Below the pieces are notes generated by a model that did no database searches, had not been told where the DNA came from, and saw only the letters and a program-made list of their open reading frames with translations. The position numbers were made by a program, and so were the translations under genes. From Paenibacillus albiflavus (GTDB taxonomy: Bacteria > Bacillota > Bacilli > Paenibacillales > NBRC-103111), in the NCBI RefSeq assembly GCF_004344915.1, contig NZ_SKFG01000011.1, positions 62,001-126,000 on the forward strand: a stretch of 64,000 bases of DNA, read 5' to 3'. Position 1 is the first letter of the stretch, and each line of letters opens with the position of its first letter. Shown piece by piece: positions 16,009-25,232 of this stretch.

Positions 16009-18624
16009 ATGAAATTACGCCACAGAATTTGGGCAGGCACTCTAGCAGTAGCACTAGCAACCCAAGTATTTATGGGCATGTCGGTTGTTAAAGCCGATAC
16101 GGTAGATTTGAAATCTACGGAAATTCTAACTTCGGGTGCTGTGCTAAAAAGCTACGTATGGAAGTCAACACGCAAGGGAGCTAAAGTATCAACGAATGCG
16201 AAGGTAGTTGAGGTTGATCTGACAAATCCCAACGTCAAAATTGATACGATTACGGGTACAAACGGACAATATGCGAAGAAACAAACGGTCCTAAACATGG
16301 CGAAGGAAACAGGTGCAGTGGCTGCTGTGAATGGGGACTTTTTTAATATGCAAGCAGAAGGTGTACCTCTTGGACCGCAAATTATGAATAGCAAGCTGAT
16401 GTCGAGCACATCCGATAATATGAAGGGAATGTACTCGTTCGGAATAACGAAGGATAATGAGCCTGTCGTCGATTTATTCGGGTTCAAAGGCACGATTCAA
16501 GCGGCTGACGGTTCTACTTATCCGTTAGAAGGCTATAACAAAACCTACTATTGGTACGATGATGGCACACATAGCCATACGGATGGCTTATTTATGTATA
16601 CGGATACTTGGCCACTAGCAGCGAGATCGAATAACGGGTTGTCCATTCCGACTGAAGTTAAAGTTCAGAACGGCGTTATTACAGCGATTGCGCTAGACAC
16701 AACCATTAAAGAAACTCCACCAGCGGACGGATATATTCTGCGAGCTGCAGGCAAATCTGCCGAATATGTAAAAGCGCATTTGAAAGTGGGCGATCCACTA
16801 ATAGCAGATTATGGACTTGTTTCGCAAGATGCTAGCAAAAACTATGACATTGCAAACTTCAAAACATTGATCGGTGGGCATTCTATTCTAGTTGATGGAG
16901 GGCAACCAGCCAAGTTCTCACGCAGTGTGAATGATTTGAACGGCAATCGTTCGCGTACAGGTGTTGGTTACTCCAAGGATAAGAAGAAAGCTTATATTAT
17001 TACGATCGACAAAGCATCGGGCAGTGATGGCATGACATTGCAGGAGATGCAGAACTTTATGGTAAGCATTGGCGTATGGAAAGGTCTAAATCTGGATGGA
17101 GGCGGTTCGACACAACTAGCAACTAGACCACTAGGTGAGTTTACCCCAATCCTTACGAATATAACGGAATATGGTTCTTCACGTGCAGTTGTGAATGGTC
17201 TTGGTGTATTTAGCCTTGCACCTCAAGGTACAACAGTGAAAGGCCTGACTTTGTCTGGACCAGATGAAGTGTTCTTGGGTGAGAAAATTAACTTTACCAT
17301 GAAGGGTTATGACGAATATTACAACCCTGTCAAAATCGACGAGACGATGAATCCAGAATGGTCTTCTTCGACGGATGTGGGTAAATTTGATGGCAAATCT
17401 TTTGTACCGATGAAAATGGGTATGACGAAGATTACTGCGAAGATTGGCAGTGGAACAGCTACCAAGGATATTCGAGTGCTAGGTAGTGACGATATCTCAG
17501 CATTAAAAGTAACAGCTTCCAGCCAAGTGCTGAAAGAAGGCGAGACGATTAAGCTGAAAGCTAGCATTACGGATCGCAACGGCAAATCAAGATCCATTGC
17601 ACCAGATGTTCTGAAATGGGAAGTTGAAGGTATTGATGCCAAGGTTGTTGGCGATGAGCTCAAGGTTGGTAGCTTGAAAGATGTGAAGCAGGCGAGAATT
17701 ATTGCCAAGTACGACGGATTCTCCACAATGCTTGCATTGCCGATCGGTCAAGAGAAGATGTGGTATGACCTTGATCATGATGCGGTAATGACGAATAAAG
17801 ATGTGTACCCTGCAGAAGTCGACGGAACGGTGAAGATTGTTCAGGAAGAGTCAGGTAATAAGGCGCTAGAGCTTACTTATGACTTCAAAGGTGGAACAGG
17901 CAACAAAGCACTTTATGCAACTTTTAACGGCAAAGATGGCGCGAAGATCGACGGCAAACCGCAATATATGAAAATGAACGTGTTTGGCGATAACTCCAAC
18001 AACTGGGTACGTGCCGAAATTATCGATGGCGATGGTGACTTGAACCGAATTACCTTCACAGAGAACATGAACTGGGATGGATGGAAAGAGCTAACCGTTA
18101 ACTTGGCGGATTATCGCTTAACGTATCCAATTAAGGTAATGAATGTGTACGTGACAAATCCTGCTGAACAGCAAGATGAGCAAGCACTTGAAGGCAAGAT
18201 CATGATTGACAATATTTCCTTCATCTACCCAACGAGTACACAGCCTAAGCCGAATGCGAAGCTTGTAACGATGACGCTTAATAATAAAACCGTTCAAATG
18301 GATGGTAAGAAAATGACACTGGACCAAGCACCAGTCGAAATTAATAGTCGGACTATGGTACCAATTCGTTTTATTGCTGAGGCTTTTGGCGGTGAAGTGA
18401 AATGGGATCCTAAGGCAAAGAAAACGACTATTTTCCTAGGCAACAAAATGATCGAGCTATGGAATGGCAAGGATGAAATGGTATTCACAGGCAAGCGAGT
18501 GAAGACCGATGTTGGTCCTAGAATTATGAATGGCTTAACAATGGTGCCACTTCGTGTTATTGCTGAAGAACTGAATTGGACAGTAGGCTGGGATGCGAAG
18601 ACAAAGACGATTACGCTCAAGTAA
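16009..18624 (+). CDS. Secreted phosphodiester glycosidase (NAGPA-like) domain protein with copper-amine-oxidase-N-type C-terminus
   Basis: The 871-residue product has a signal peptide (about 1-29, ending VVKA-D). A NAGPA-type domain (about 55-400) carries AVNGDFFNM, GGHSILVDGG, RTGVGYS and LNLDGGGSTQLA motifs. Ig-like and carbohydrate-binding-like beta regions (about 410-750) follow, then two copies of the copper-amine-oxidase-N type repeat (SRTMVPIRFIAEAFGGEVKW and LTMVPLRVIAEELNWTVGW). ATG 16009 is chosen by its GAGAGGAG SD; an earlier frame start lacks one. NAGPA domains cleave or remodel phosphodiester-linked sugars, so a wall-polymer role is likely. It has its own apparent unit and no clear terminator. 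Confidence 0.87.
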   Translation: MKLRHRIWAGTLAVALATQVFMGMSVVKADTVDLKSTEILTSGAVLKSYVWKSTRKGAKVSTNAKVVEVDLTNPNVKIDTITGTNGQYAKKQTVLNMAKETGAVAAVNGDFFNMQAEGVPLGPQIMNSKLMSSTSDNMKGMYSFGITKDNEPVVDLFGFKGTIQAADGSTYPLEGYNKTYYWYDDGTHSHTDGLFMYTDTWPLAARSNNGLSIPTEVKVQNGVITAIALDTTIKETPPADGYILRAAGKSAEYVKAHLKVGDPLIADYGLVSQDASKNYDIANFKTLIGGHSILVDGGQPAKFSRSVNDLNGNRSRTGVGYSKDKKKAYIITIDKASGSDGMTLQEMQNFMVSIGVWKGLNLDGGGSTQLATRPLGEFTPILTNITEYGSSRAVVNGLGVFSLAPQGTTVKGLTLSGPDEVFLGEKINFTMKGYDEYYNPVKIDETMNPEWSSSTDVGKFDGKSFVPMKMGMTKITAKIGSGTATKDIRVLGSDDISALKVTASSQVLKEGETIKLKASITDRNGKSRSIAPDVLKWEVEGIDAKVVGDELKVGSLKDVKQARIIAKYDGFSTMLALPIGQEKMWYDLDHDAVMTNKDVYPAEVDGTVKIVQEESGNKALELTYDFKGGTGNKALYATFNGKDGAKIDGKPQYMKMNVFGDNSNNWVRAEIIDGDGDLNRITFTENMNWDGWKELTVNLADYRLTYPIKVMNVYVTNPAEQQDEQALEGKIMIDNISFIYPTSTQPKPNAKLVTMTLNNKTVQMDGKKMTLDQAPVEINSRTMVPIRFIAEAFGGEVKWDPKAKKTTIFLGNKMIELWNGKDEMVFTGKRVKTDVGPRIMNGLTMVPLRVIAEELNWTVGWDAKTKTITLK

Positions 18625-18674
18625 TCGCCTATGAAATCCTCTAGAAGCCTTGGCAATAAATAGTGCTTTATGCG

Positions 18675-18704
18675 CAGACACGAAGACCCTGGATATGATA
18701 CAAT
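18675..18704 (+). promoter_or_regulatory. Candidate degSU promoter
   Basis: CAGACA (18675-18680) and TACAAT (18699-18704) are 18 bases apart. An overlapping TATGAT at 18694-18699 is an alternative -10. Confidence 0.45.
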
Positions 18705-18746
18705 TAATTATTATGTTAATTCTTGTCGTGAAGGGGTTTACGTAAT

Positions 18747-19913
18747 TTGCAATACGATGCAATTGATAGAGTTATCAAGAGTGCAATAGAAGTAATGGAA
18801 AGCAGCAAATACCAGATTTATGAGATTGTAGAAGCTGCTAGATTTGAACGTGAGTCTCTGATGAAAGAGCTTGAAGATATTAATCGTGAGACGAACCATA
18901 CAATTGATCAAGTAGATAAGCTGGAAGCGGAACTCCGGCGGTCGCGCATGCGACTGTCGGAGGTTTCTCGTGATTTTAAGAAGTTCAATGAGCCTGATAT
19001 TAAACAAGCCTATGATGGAACGAATATGCTCCAGTTGCAATTAACGATTGCACGCGAGAAGGAAAATCATCTGAGGGTTAGGCGCAATGAACTGCAAAAA
19101 CGACTTAAGAACACCGATAAACAAATAGAGCGTACAGGCGCGATTGGTTCGCAAATGAACGTCGTGCTTGAATACTTATCGGGAGATTTAACGCAGGTTA
19201 CACGAATCCTGGAATCAGCTAAGAACAGGCAGATGTTAGGTCTTCAAATTATTTTGGCGCAAGAGGAAGAACGCAAACGAATCGCTCGCGAGATTCATGA
19301 CGGTATGGCGCAGACACTTGCGAATGTCGTACTGCGAAGTGAAATTGCGGAGAGATTGCTGGCGAAGGAAGACTATTCCGTTGTTAAGGCTGAGCTCAAA
19401 GAACTTAAGGGCCAAGTGCGTGGAGGTCTTGAAGATGTGCGCAAGCTGATCTTTAACCTTAGACCAATGGCGCTGGATGATTTGGGTCTTGTCCCGACAC
19501 TGCGCAAGTTTACACAGGATTATGAGGAGAAGACCAGAATTCGAACGAAGTTTGAATTCAAAGGGAAAGAAACACGCCTGCCGTCTGGTATGGAAGTGGC
19601 GATATTCCGCTTGATGCAAGAGGCGTTCAGCAATGTTTATAAACATTCAAAGGCAACTTTTGCCGAGCTGGAAATTACATACGATAACGAAGATATTACA
19701 ATTAAGGTTATGGATAATGGTGTTGGGTTTTATACAGAACGAATGGAACAAAAGCTGTCTAATGGGAATAATTTTGGTCTGCTCGGAATGAGAGAACGTC
19801 TAGATCTGCTAGAAGGCAGCATGACGATTGAATCCGTTATCAACGAGGGTACCACGATAAAAATGGTAATTCCGATCCGAAGAGAGAATAAGGAGGATAA
19901 TAAAGATGGATAA
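18747..19913 (+). CDS. degS: Sensor histidine kinase DegS
   Basis: The 388-residue cytoplasmic kinase phosphorylates DegU. The N-terminal half is a long charged coiled-coil sensor region (about 20-150) without membrane segments. A HisKA_3 box (ERKRIAREIHDGMAQ, phospho-acceptor His about 184) follows, then an HATPase domain with LMQEAFSNVYKHSKA (N box), DNGVGF (G1) and FGLLGMRERL (G2). The start is TTG 18747 after GAAGGGG. It overlaps degU by eight bases, giving coupled translation. Family and neighbour both fit DegS of Bacillus. Confidence 0.95.
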   Translation: MQYDAIDRVIKSAIEVMESSKYQIYEIVEAARFERESLMKELEDINRETNHTIDQVDKLEAELRRSRMRLSEVSRDFKKFNEPDIKQAYDGTNMLQLQLTIAREKENHLRVRRNELQKRLKNTDKQIERTGAIGSQMNVVLEYLSGDLTQVTRILESAKNRQMLGLQIILAQEEERKRIAREIHDGMAQTLANVVLRSEIAERLLAKEDYSVVKAELKELKGQVRGGLEDVRKLIFNLRPMALDDLGLVPTLRKFTQDYEEKTRIRTKFEFKGKETRLPSGMEVAIFRLMQEAFSNVYKHSKATFAELEITYDNEDITIKVMDNGVGFYTERMEQKLSNGNNFGLLGMRERLDLLEGSMTIESVINEGTTIKMVIPIRRENKEDNKDG

Positions 19914-20637
19914 TCTGGGCAATCGCACTAGTAAGGTCAAACTCATACTCGCCGATGACCATCAATTGTTCCGTGAAGGCATGAAACGTATCATCAATAT
20001 GGAAGATGATATGGTTGTAATCGGAGAAGCAGGCGACGGAATCCAAGTTGTTGAGCTATGCAATGAGATGCAATCAGAAGTGGACGTAGTCCTGATGGAC
20101 ATTAATATGCCGATCGAGAATGGTGTTATGGCAACTGAAAAGTTGAAAATGATTTTTCCGAATATCAAAGTTATTATTCTATCGATCCATGATGATGAAA
20201 GCTATGTGTTCGAGACATTGCGCAAGGGCGCGTCAGGCTATCTCCTGAAAGATATGGAAGCTGAATCATTGCTTGATGCTATACGATCAGTTGTCTCAGG
20301 TTATGCATACATACATCCCAAAGTTACAGGCAAGCTCATTAATCAGCTTCGTCGCATGACATATTTGGACGAAAGAGGCATTATTGACGCTTCTCAAACG
20401 ACTCTCGAAAGTAATGCCAAGTTCATTCCTGCACCGACTTCTCCACTCACCAAGCGAGAATCCGAAGTGCTTGTGCTTATGTCTGAAGGCAAGAGCAACA
20501 AGACGATTGGCGAATATCTTTTTATTAGCGAAAAAACAGTTAAGAACCACGTAAGCTCGATACTCCAAAAACTCGAAGTTGATGATCGCACACAAGCCGT
20601 GATTATCTCCATCAAAAACGGCTGGGTCACACTTTAA
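19906..20637 (+). CDS. degU: Response regulator DegU
   Basis: The 243-residue NarL/FixJ-type regulator has a receiver domain (LADDHQLFREGMKRI; phospho-acceptor Asp about 65 in LMDINMP; IILSIHDDESYV) and a LuxR-type helix-turn-helix (LTKRESEVLVLMSEGKSNK to SEKTVKNHVSSIL). It closely follows DegU in length and in the ISIKNGWV ending. In Bacillus DegU controls motility, exoenzymes and competence, which fits the comF and flagellar genes downstream. ATG 19906 follows AGGAGG at 19891-19896. Confidence 0.96.
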   Translation: MDNLGNRTSKVKLILADDHQLFREGMKRIINMEDDMVVIGEAGDGIQVVELCNEMQSEVDVVLMDINMPIENGVMATEKLKMIFPNIKVIILSIHDDESYVFETLRKGASGYLLKDMEAESLLDAIRSVVSGYAYIHPKVTGKLINQLRRMTYLDERGIIDASQTTLESNAKFIPAPTSPLTKRESEVLVLMSEGKSNKTIGEYLFISEKTVKNHVSSILQKLEVDDRTQAVIISIKNGWVTL

Positions 20638-20657
20638 TGTGACTGGTCGTTTTTTTT
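20617..20657 (+). terminator. degU terminator overlapping the end of the gene
   Basis: GTCACA pairs with TGTGAC across the stop codon, extended by AACG with CGTT, and is followed by eight T. Confidence 0.8.
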
Positions 20658-20689
20658 ATGCTAAGCAGCTTCTCAAGAATTGCACCCAC

Positions 20690-20879
20690 AAATAACGGAT
20701 TATGGCGTACTTATTTGGATGGTATCTCGGTTGGTTGGCCAAATAACGGATTTATAAGTACTTATTTAGGATCTGCAGGAGCTCTAACGTCTCGGAATGA
20801 TGAAATAGATCCCTCATAATCCTCTATTCATCAAGAACGGATGTTTGTAAGTTAAATAAGCACTTGGAAGTCCGCTATT
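20690..20879. repeat. Short palindromic repeats (AAATAACGGA...TTATTT type), two direct copies and one inverted
   Basis: The unit AAATAACGGA followed by about 11 bases and TACTTATTT occurs at 20690-20716 and 20741-20767 (51-bp step). An inverted, diverged copy lies at 20854-20879. The gap 20658-21137 holds no gene; it also contains the element at 20936-20976. Confidence 0.7.
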
Positions 20880-20935
20880 GTAATCTGATCAGGTAGAAAG
20901 TAAAAGTTATACACTTATACATGGGATCTATCTCG

Positions 20936-20976
20936 CAGAAACGCCTCCGTTCTTAAAAACGGTGAAACCGTTTCTT
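20936..20976 (+). repeat. Dispersed hairpin element, copy A (second hairpin only)
   Basis: GAAACG (20938-20943) pairs with CGTTTC (20969-20974), and inside it CCGTT pairs with AACGG. It matches the other copies at 25170, 49787, 53270 and 53364. The first hairpin (TAGAATTTAT arms) of the full element is absent here. Confidence 0.75.
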
Positions 20977-21137
20977 TTTGAGTATAGAGGTTTGTCTTTC
21001 CTTGGAAAATCAAGGCTGATCAGCGGTGTGCTAGGCCCAAAGTTGGACCAAGCATATCGAATTTAGGCGAAAATCCTATAAATGTGGAACTTCTGACGAC
21101 TTTGGGGCATATATTGCTTTCAAAGGAGGGAGTTAAC

Positions 21138-21506
21138 ATGTGGATCGTGTTATTATCGATTGTCGGTAGTTACGCTTTATGTGTTCTGCTGCTTCACTGG
21201 TTGTATGGAGTGGGTAAGCTTCAATCTGTACCACCTACACGTATTTTACTTATTACAAACAACAATCAGAAGCACATCGAATGGGTTCTTCGCTCCATAT
21301 TCTTTAGGTCTAACTTAAGAGGCACGAATATTCGGACAACGATTGTTGATAAAAGCTCCACTGACGATACGATTAAAATTGTCGAGCGTCTATCGCATAA
21401 GCATCCTCTAGAAATTCACCAATTCTCACCTACGACACCTCTTGAAGAAGTCATGCTTCAATATCCAAAGGACGCTACAATCTTCCAAGTCAATCGTATC
21501 GATTGA
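21138..21506 (+). CDS. Small membrane-anchored protein with a glycosyltransferase-like N-terminal fold, upstream of comFA
   Basis: The 122-residue product has one N-terminal membrane segment (about 2-24) and a cytoplasmic domain. Its RILLITNNNQKHIEWVLRS and TTIVDKSSTDDTIKIVERL segments resemble the first part of a GT-A glycosyltransferase, but no DxD motif or acceptor half is present. ATG 21138 follows AAAGGAGGG. It sits 33 bases before comFA and is probably co-transcribed. A catalytic role is unlikely at this length; the function is unknown. Confidence 0.75.
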   Translation: MWIVLLSIVGSYALCVLLLHWLYGVGKLQSVPPTRILLITNNNQKHIEWVLRSIFFRSNLRGTNIRTTIVDKSSTDDTIKIVERLSHKHPLEIHQFSPTTPLEEVMLQYPKDATIFQVNRID

Positions 21507-21539
21507 CAGCCCTATAAACAAATCAAGGTAGGTGGTATA

Positions 21540-23630
21540 TTGCTCGTCAATCTATATGCTAAAAGGCTAAATGGGCAGCAGTCCTGGCATCTTGCAATCG
21601 ACATGGAAGCAGCTGCCCTGTTCTGGCTTGAACATGATCCAGCTAGCAGCTTGGACATGGCGATTATCGAACCTGCTATTTCACTTAGACAAGCTATTCG
21701 ATTGTTGGATATGCTTGGCGGGAATAGCGGATCGCAGACACAAGGAAGTGGCGGAAGGAATGGACAAGCTAGCCCTGTTAAGAGTGGTAGAGCAAATCAG
21801 GGGTTAGCACAAGATCTCAAGTTACTCAAGCAGTATTATCAAGGGAAAAATGTCCATATACAAGCCTATAACCGCACCGAATTAGCAGCCACATTCCACA
21901 GTTCATGGCGTCCCGAATCAAAAGCGTATGAGCGTATGGTACAAGCATTAGCAGGTAGACAGCTGCTAATCGAGGAAGTTGAAAGTTTACTAGAACATGT
22001 ACTATCGAGAAACACTGGGGACACGCAGGTAACTTCACAGTCTGAACGAACAAGTAACCACAAGGCTGGCTTACATACTATCTCTGGCGAAGAGCTAAGA
22101 GCCTATATCCAGTATGCTGAACTACGTGGCGACGTCGCTTTAATGAATGGGCTAGAGGCGACAGAGCGTCGTCAGCTGCCTTTATGGTGGCGTAAGCAGC
22201 AGGAGTATAGATGTCGCAGATGTGGAAGCGGAATGGAACAACTCCATTTGACACAATGCGCCACTTGTCAGGATGTCTGTGCTTATTGCGAAGCCTGTCT
22301 CACGATGGGACGCGTAAGGAATTGTTCTTTGCTAGTATACGGCTTAAGGGGAAGCGGGCATGAGCAGACGAAAGCAGCATCGGCAAATCCAATGGATCGG
22401 AGGGAAATCATACATCATCCACTTGAAGTCTATATTCAGCCTTGGGGACTCAGCCCTGCGCAAGCAGAAGCGGCGAGATCAGGCTTAACTTGGCTTGAGA
22501 CGCAGACGGTTAGTAGCGTTAAAGGAAGAAACACCAAGGGAACAAGCGTCAATGAATCAAGAAGGAGCGGGGAGCCTTCGCAGTTCCTAATCTGGGCAGT
22601 CACAGGGGCAGGGAAGACGGAAATGATCTTCCCGTTTATTGGTTACACCCTCGCCCGCGGCGGCAAGGTGCTGATTGCCACGCCCCGCAGGGACGTGGTG
22701 CTGGAGCTGCGCCCGCGCGTAATGCGGGCGTTCAAGGGCCACGCCGTCGTTACCCTCTACGGCGGCAGCGAGGAACGATGGGACAGCGGCCCCATCGTTA
22801 TCGCTACAACGCACCAGCTCCTGCGCTATCGCGAGGCCTTCGACCTCGTGATTATCGATGAGCTGGATGCGTTCCCCTACCACGGCGACCCCATGCTGGA
22901 GTTCGCCGCGCACAGAGCGTGCAAGCCATGCGGCAGCACGCTGCTGCTCTCCGCTACGCCGCCTGCGAAGCTGCGGCGGGATACCGTGAGGGGCAAGCTC
23001 CCTCACGTGAAGGTGCCAGCGCGATACCACGGGTACGCGCTGCCTGTCCCGCGGCAGCTGGCTGTGCCATCGCTGCCGCAAATGCGCAAGGCGGACGCGG
23101 TGCCGTCCGCCTTGCTGACTGCGCTGCGCGCATCGCTCGCACGCGGTGCGCAGCTGTTCGTGTTCGTGCCGAATATCGCCACGGTCGAACCGCTGGTGCA
23201 CCTGCTTCGCCGCACGCTGCTCGCGGCACAGCCGTCTGCAGGTGGCGGTACACCACCTGCCCCCGCCCCGGCTTCGCTCGTCATCGATGGCACCTCGTCC
23301 AAAGACGCCGGCCGGACGGATAAGGTGCAGCAATTCCGCGATGGTCACATCCGGATTCTCGTGACCACCACTATCCTGGAGCGAGGCGTAACCGTGCCGA
23401 AGACGGATGTTTTTATTCTGGACGCGAACTCTCGTTTATTTGATGAAGCCTCACTCGTCCAAATGTCGGGCCGCGCAGGCCGATCCAAAGATGATCCAGC
23501 AGGCAGGGTTTACTTCGCGGCTTCCGAACGAACCAAAGCACAATCAGGCGCCATCGCGCAAATCAAAAGCATGAATCGGCTTGCGAAACGCAAAGGCTTT
23601 TTGCATGGTCGTCCACTAGAGGAGAATTGA
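21540..23630 (+). CDS. comFA: Competence DNA-uptake helicase ComFA
   Basis: The 696-residue DEAD-like ATPase is expected to help pull single-stranded DNA into the cytoplasm during transformation. A four-Cys zinc region (CRRCGSG ... CxxC pairs, about 223-262) precedes the helicase core: Walker A TGAGKTE (about 355), DELD box (about 439), LLSATPP, and QMSGRAGRSKDDPAGRV (motif VI). The start is TTG 21540 after AAGGTAGGTGG. The N-terminal 200 residues are poorly conserved, as usual in the family. From about 22640 to 23400 base composition becomes strongly GC-rich, unlike the flanks. comFB is absent between it and comFC. Confidence 0.92.
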   Translation: MLVNLYAKRLNGQQSWHLAIDMEAAALFWLEHDPASSLDMAIIEPAISLRQAIRLLDMLGGNSGSQTQGSGGRNGQASPVKSGRANQGLAQDLKLLKQYYQGKNVHIQAYNRTELAATFHSSWRPESKAYERMVQALAGRQLLIEEVESLLEHVLSRNTGDTQVTSQSERTSNHKAGLHTISGEELRAYIQYAELRGDVALMNGLEATERRQLPLWWRKQQEYRCRRCGSGMEQLHLTQCATCQDVCAYCEACLTMGRVRNCSLLVYGLRGSGHEQTKAASANPMDRREIIHHPLEVYIQPWGLSPAQAEAARSGLTWLETQTVSSVKGRNTKGTSVNESRRSGEPSQFLIWAVTGAGKTEMIFPFIGYTLARGGKVLIATPRRDVVLELRPRVMRAFKGHAVVTLYGGSEERWDSGPIVIATTHQLLRYREAFDLVIIDELDAFPYHGDPMLEFAAHRACKPCGSTLLLSATPPAKLRRDTVRGKLPHVKVPARYHGYALPVPRQLAVPSLPQMRKADAVPSALLTALRASLARGAQLFVFVPNIATVEPLVHLLRRTLLAAQPSAGGGTPPAPAPASLVIDGTSSKDAGRTDKVQQFRDGHIRILVTTTILERGVTVPKTDVFILDANSRLFDEASLVQMSGRAGRSKDDPAGRVYFAASERTKAQSGAIAQIKSMNRLAKRKGFLHGRPLEEN

Positions 23631-23717
23631 TCGATAAGATGTTCAATCGGTTGATCGGTTTATCCATCAAAAAGTAGAAAATTGTCAAAATACGCAATAA
23701 ACGTTAGTAAAGCTTCA

Positions 23718-23726
23718 TGGTATAAT
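23718..23726 (+). promoter_or_regulatory. Extended -10 promoter before comFC
   Basis: TGGTATAAT is an extended -10. The -35 region is weak. It is followed by a direct repeat of ATATAAGCGC at about 23731-23751. Confidence 0.55.
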
Positions 23727-23792
23727 AGCGTATATAAGCGCATATAAGCGCATGTCAGTCACAAATCCTTTTGTCCAAAGGAGGATCTCCGA

Positions 23793-24569
23793 TTGTCCAA
23801 GCTGGTCTCGTGGTTTCAAGACTTACATAGAGTTCTTCGTCCTGCACATCAAACTTGTATACAGTGTAATCAACAAGCAGTAATGAAAGCGGAATGGTTA
23901 GGTTTTTGCAAACGCTGCATGGAACGAATTCCTTGGATCAGAGAGATTCATTGTCCGACTTGTGGACGCTATGAGACATGCCCTGATTGTCATCGGCGAA
24001 CGGATCAGAAGTTCGTGATGAATCGAAGTGCGGTACAGTACAATGCGGATATGAAAGCCATGCTCGCACGATACAAATATCGGGGTGACGAGCGTTTGTG
24101 TGAGACGATGTCGAACATGCTCATGTATGCTTACGTCCATCTGCAATCAGCTTTAACCAAGAACCAAGCATCTGGTAAACGCACTCCTAATGAGCGATAT
24201 CAGCAGATCATCACCTATGTTCCGATTAGCCCAGAACGTCAGGCAGAGCGAGGATTTAATCAGGCGGAGCTGTTAGCCTTGCGATTGGGTCAACAGGTAA
24301 AGCTGCCCGTGATCGATTTATTGCAGCGCACCAGGCATACGGATAAACAAAGTTTTAAATCGAGAAGCGAACGACTGGACAGCTTGGATAATGTTTTTAG
24401 AATAAAAAAGGATATTGATAACCAGCTCATTTCAGCCGATATACATGCTATACGCATCTATGTAATAGATGACGTATATACGACAGGGAGTACCCTGCAG
24501 CAATGTGCTAGTGCAATTAAAGAAGCATGGCCTCTTGCAGAGGTCTATGGCCTAGCATGGGCGAGATAG
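23793..24569 (+). CDS. comFC: Competence protein ComFC (phosphoribosyltransferase family)
   Basis: The 258-residue product has an N-terminal CxxC-rich zinc region (CIQCNQQ, CKRCMER, CPTCGRYETCPDC). A phosphoribosyltransferase-like domain ends with the PRPP-type loop IYVIDDVYTTGSTL. The middle contains VPISPERQAERGFNQAE, typical of ComFC/GntX. The start is TTG 23793, eight bases after AAAGGAGG. In Bacillus it works with ComFA in DNA uptake; in many bacteria the same family serves without competence. Confidence 0.93.
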   Translation: MSKLVSWFQDLHRVLRPAHQTCIQCNQQAVMKAEWLGFCKRCMERIPWIREIHCPTCGRYETCPDCHRRTDQKFVMNRSAVQYNADMKAMLARYKYRGDERLCETMSNMLMYAYVHLQSALTKNQASGKRTPNERYQQIITYVPISPERQAERGFNQAELLALRLGQQVKLPVIDLLQRTRHTDKQSFKSRSERLDSLDNVFRIKKDIDNQLISADIHAIRIYVIDDVYTTGSTLQQCASAIKEAWPLAEVYGLAWAR

Positions 24570-24620
24570 AAACAGCTTGGATTAACCATATAGAAAATTA
24601 AGACTGAGAGGGGATTAATA

Positions 24621-25046
24621 ATGTCGCTGAATAATATAATGAATTGTCCGCAGTGTGGGCGAATTTTTGTACGGGGATTTCGCGATGTGTGTCCGGATTG
24701 TCACAAGAAAGTAGAAGATCAATACGATACTTGCCTCAAATACTTAAGAGAGCACAATCGTTGTACGATTTATGATATGAACGAGGCTACAGGGGTTTCC
24801 ATTAAGCAGATTACCAAATTCATCCGTGAAGGACGTATTTCAATTGCGAACCTGCCAAATATGAGCTATTTATGTGAAGTTTGCGGTGCGCCTATTCGTG
24901 AGAATAATATGTGCGATAGCTGCAGGCATAAATTAACGAAAGATCTTAAGAATGCGGAAGAAGATGCAGCGCGCAAAAAAAATATTATGCAAACCGAAGG
25001 CAAAATGCAGTTTAAAATCGAAGATCGTCTTAAAGATCGCCGTTAA
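24621..25046 (+). CDS. yvyF: YvyF-like flagellar operon protein
   Basis: The 141-residue product has two zinc-ribbon-like Cys clusters (CPQCGRIFV ... CPDCHKK near the N-terminus and CEVCGAPI ... CDSCRHKL at about 90-110), a winged-helix-like middle (DMNEATGVSIKQITKFIREG) and a charged tail. It corresponds to the gene between comFC and flgM in Bacillus. ATG 24621 follows GAGAGGGG. The role is uncertain; DNA binding or a chaperone-like role in flagellar regulation has been suggested for the family. Confidence 0.88.
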   Translation: MSLNNIMNCPQCGRIFVRGFRDVCPDCHKKVEDQYDTCLKYLREHNRCTIYDMNEATGVSIKQITKFIREGRISIANLPNMSYLCEVCGAPIRENNMCDSCRHKLTKDLKNAEEDAARKKNIMQTEGKMQFKIEDRLKDRR

Positions 25047-25065
25047 TGAGTTCTAGAACTAAAAC

Positions 25066-25093
25066 TAAAGTTTAACATACGTTATGCCGATAA
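25066..25093 (+). promoter_or_regulatory. Sigma-D promoter of the flgM operon
   Basis: TAAA (25066-25069) and a perfect GCCGATAA (25086-25093) are 16 bases apart, matching the sigma-D (SigD/FliA) consensus. The -10 box forms the left arm of the hairpin at 25087-25112. Confidence 0.8.
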
Positions 25094-25119
25094 TAGTCTT
25101 AAATGTTATCGGTTTTTTT
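25087..25119 (+). terminator. Terminator after yvyF, overlapping the flgM promoter
   Basis: CCGATAA pairs with TTATCGG around 12 bases and is followed by seven T. A transcript begun at the sigma-D promoter lacks the left arm, so only read-through from comF/yvyF would be stopped. Confidence 0.8.
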
Positions 25120-25126
25120 GATGATA

Positions 25127-25213
25127 TAGAATTTATAACCTTTGTGTCATAAATTCTATGTATCATTTTAAGAAACACTTCCGTCTTTATAGGATGGTGT
25201 AAACGTTTCTTCT
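25127..25213 (+). repeat. Dispersed two-hairpin element, copy B, in the flgM leader
   Basis: Hairpin 1 is TAGAATTTAT (25127-25136) with ATAAATTCTA (25149-25158). Hairpin 2 runs from AAGAAAC (25170) to GTTTCTT (25205-25211). It ends only a few bases before the flgM SD, so it is transcribed as flgM 5' leader. Confidence 0.85.
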
Positions 25214-25232
25214 TATGAGAGGGTGAGTTATT

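Noticed and set aside
22587-23348. Long minus-strand and other-frame open frames inside comFA
   Set aside because: They arise from the GC-rich patch, which lacks stops in all frames; comFA itself carries all helicase motifs.
24435-24442. GCCGATAT inside comFC as a sigma-D promoter for yvyF
   Set aside because: The only TAAA-like match upstream is at the wrong spacing (12 bases).
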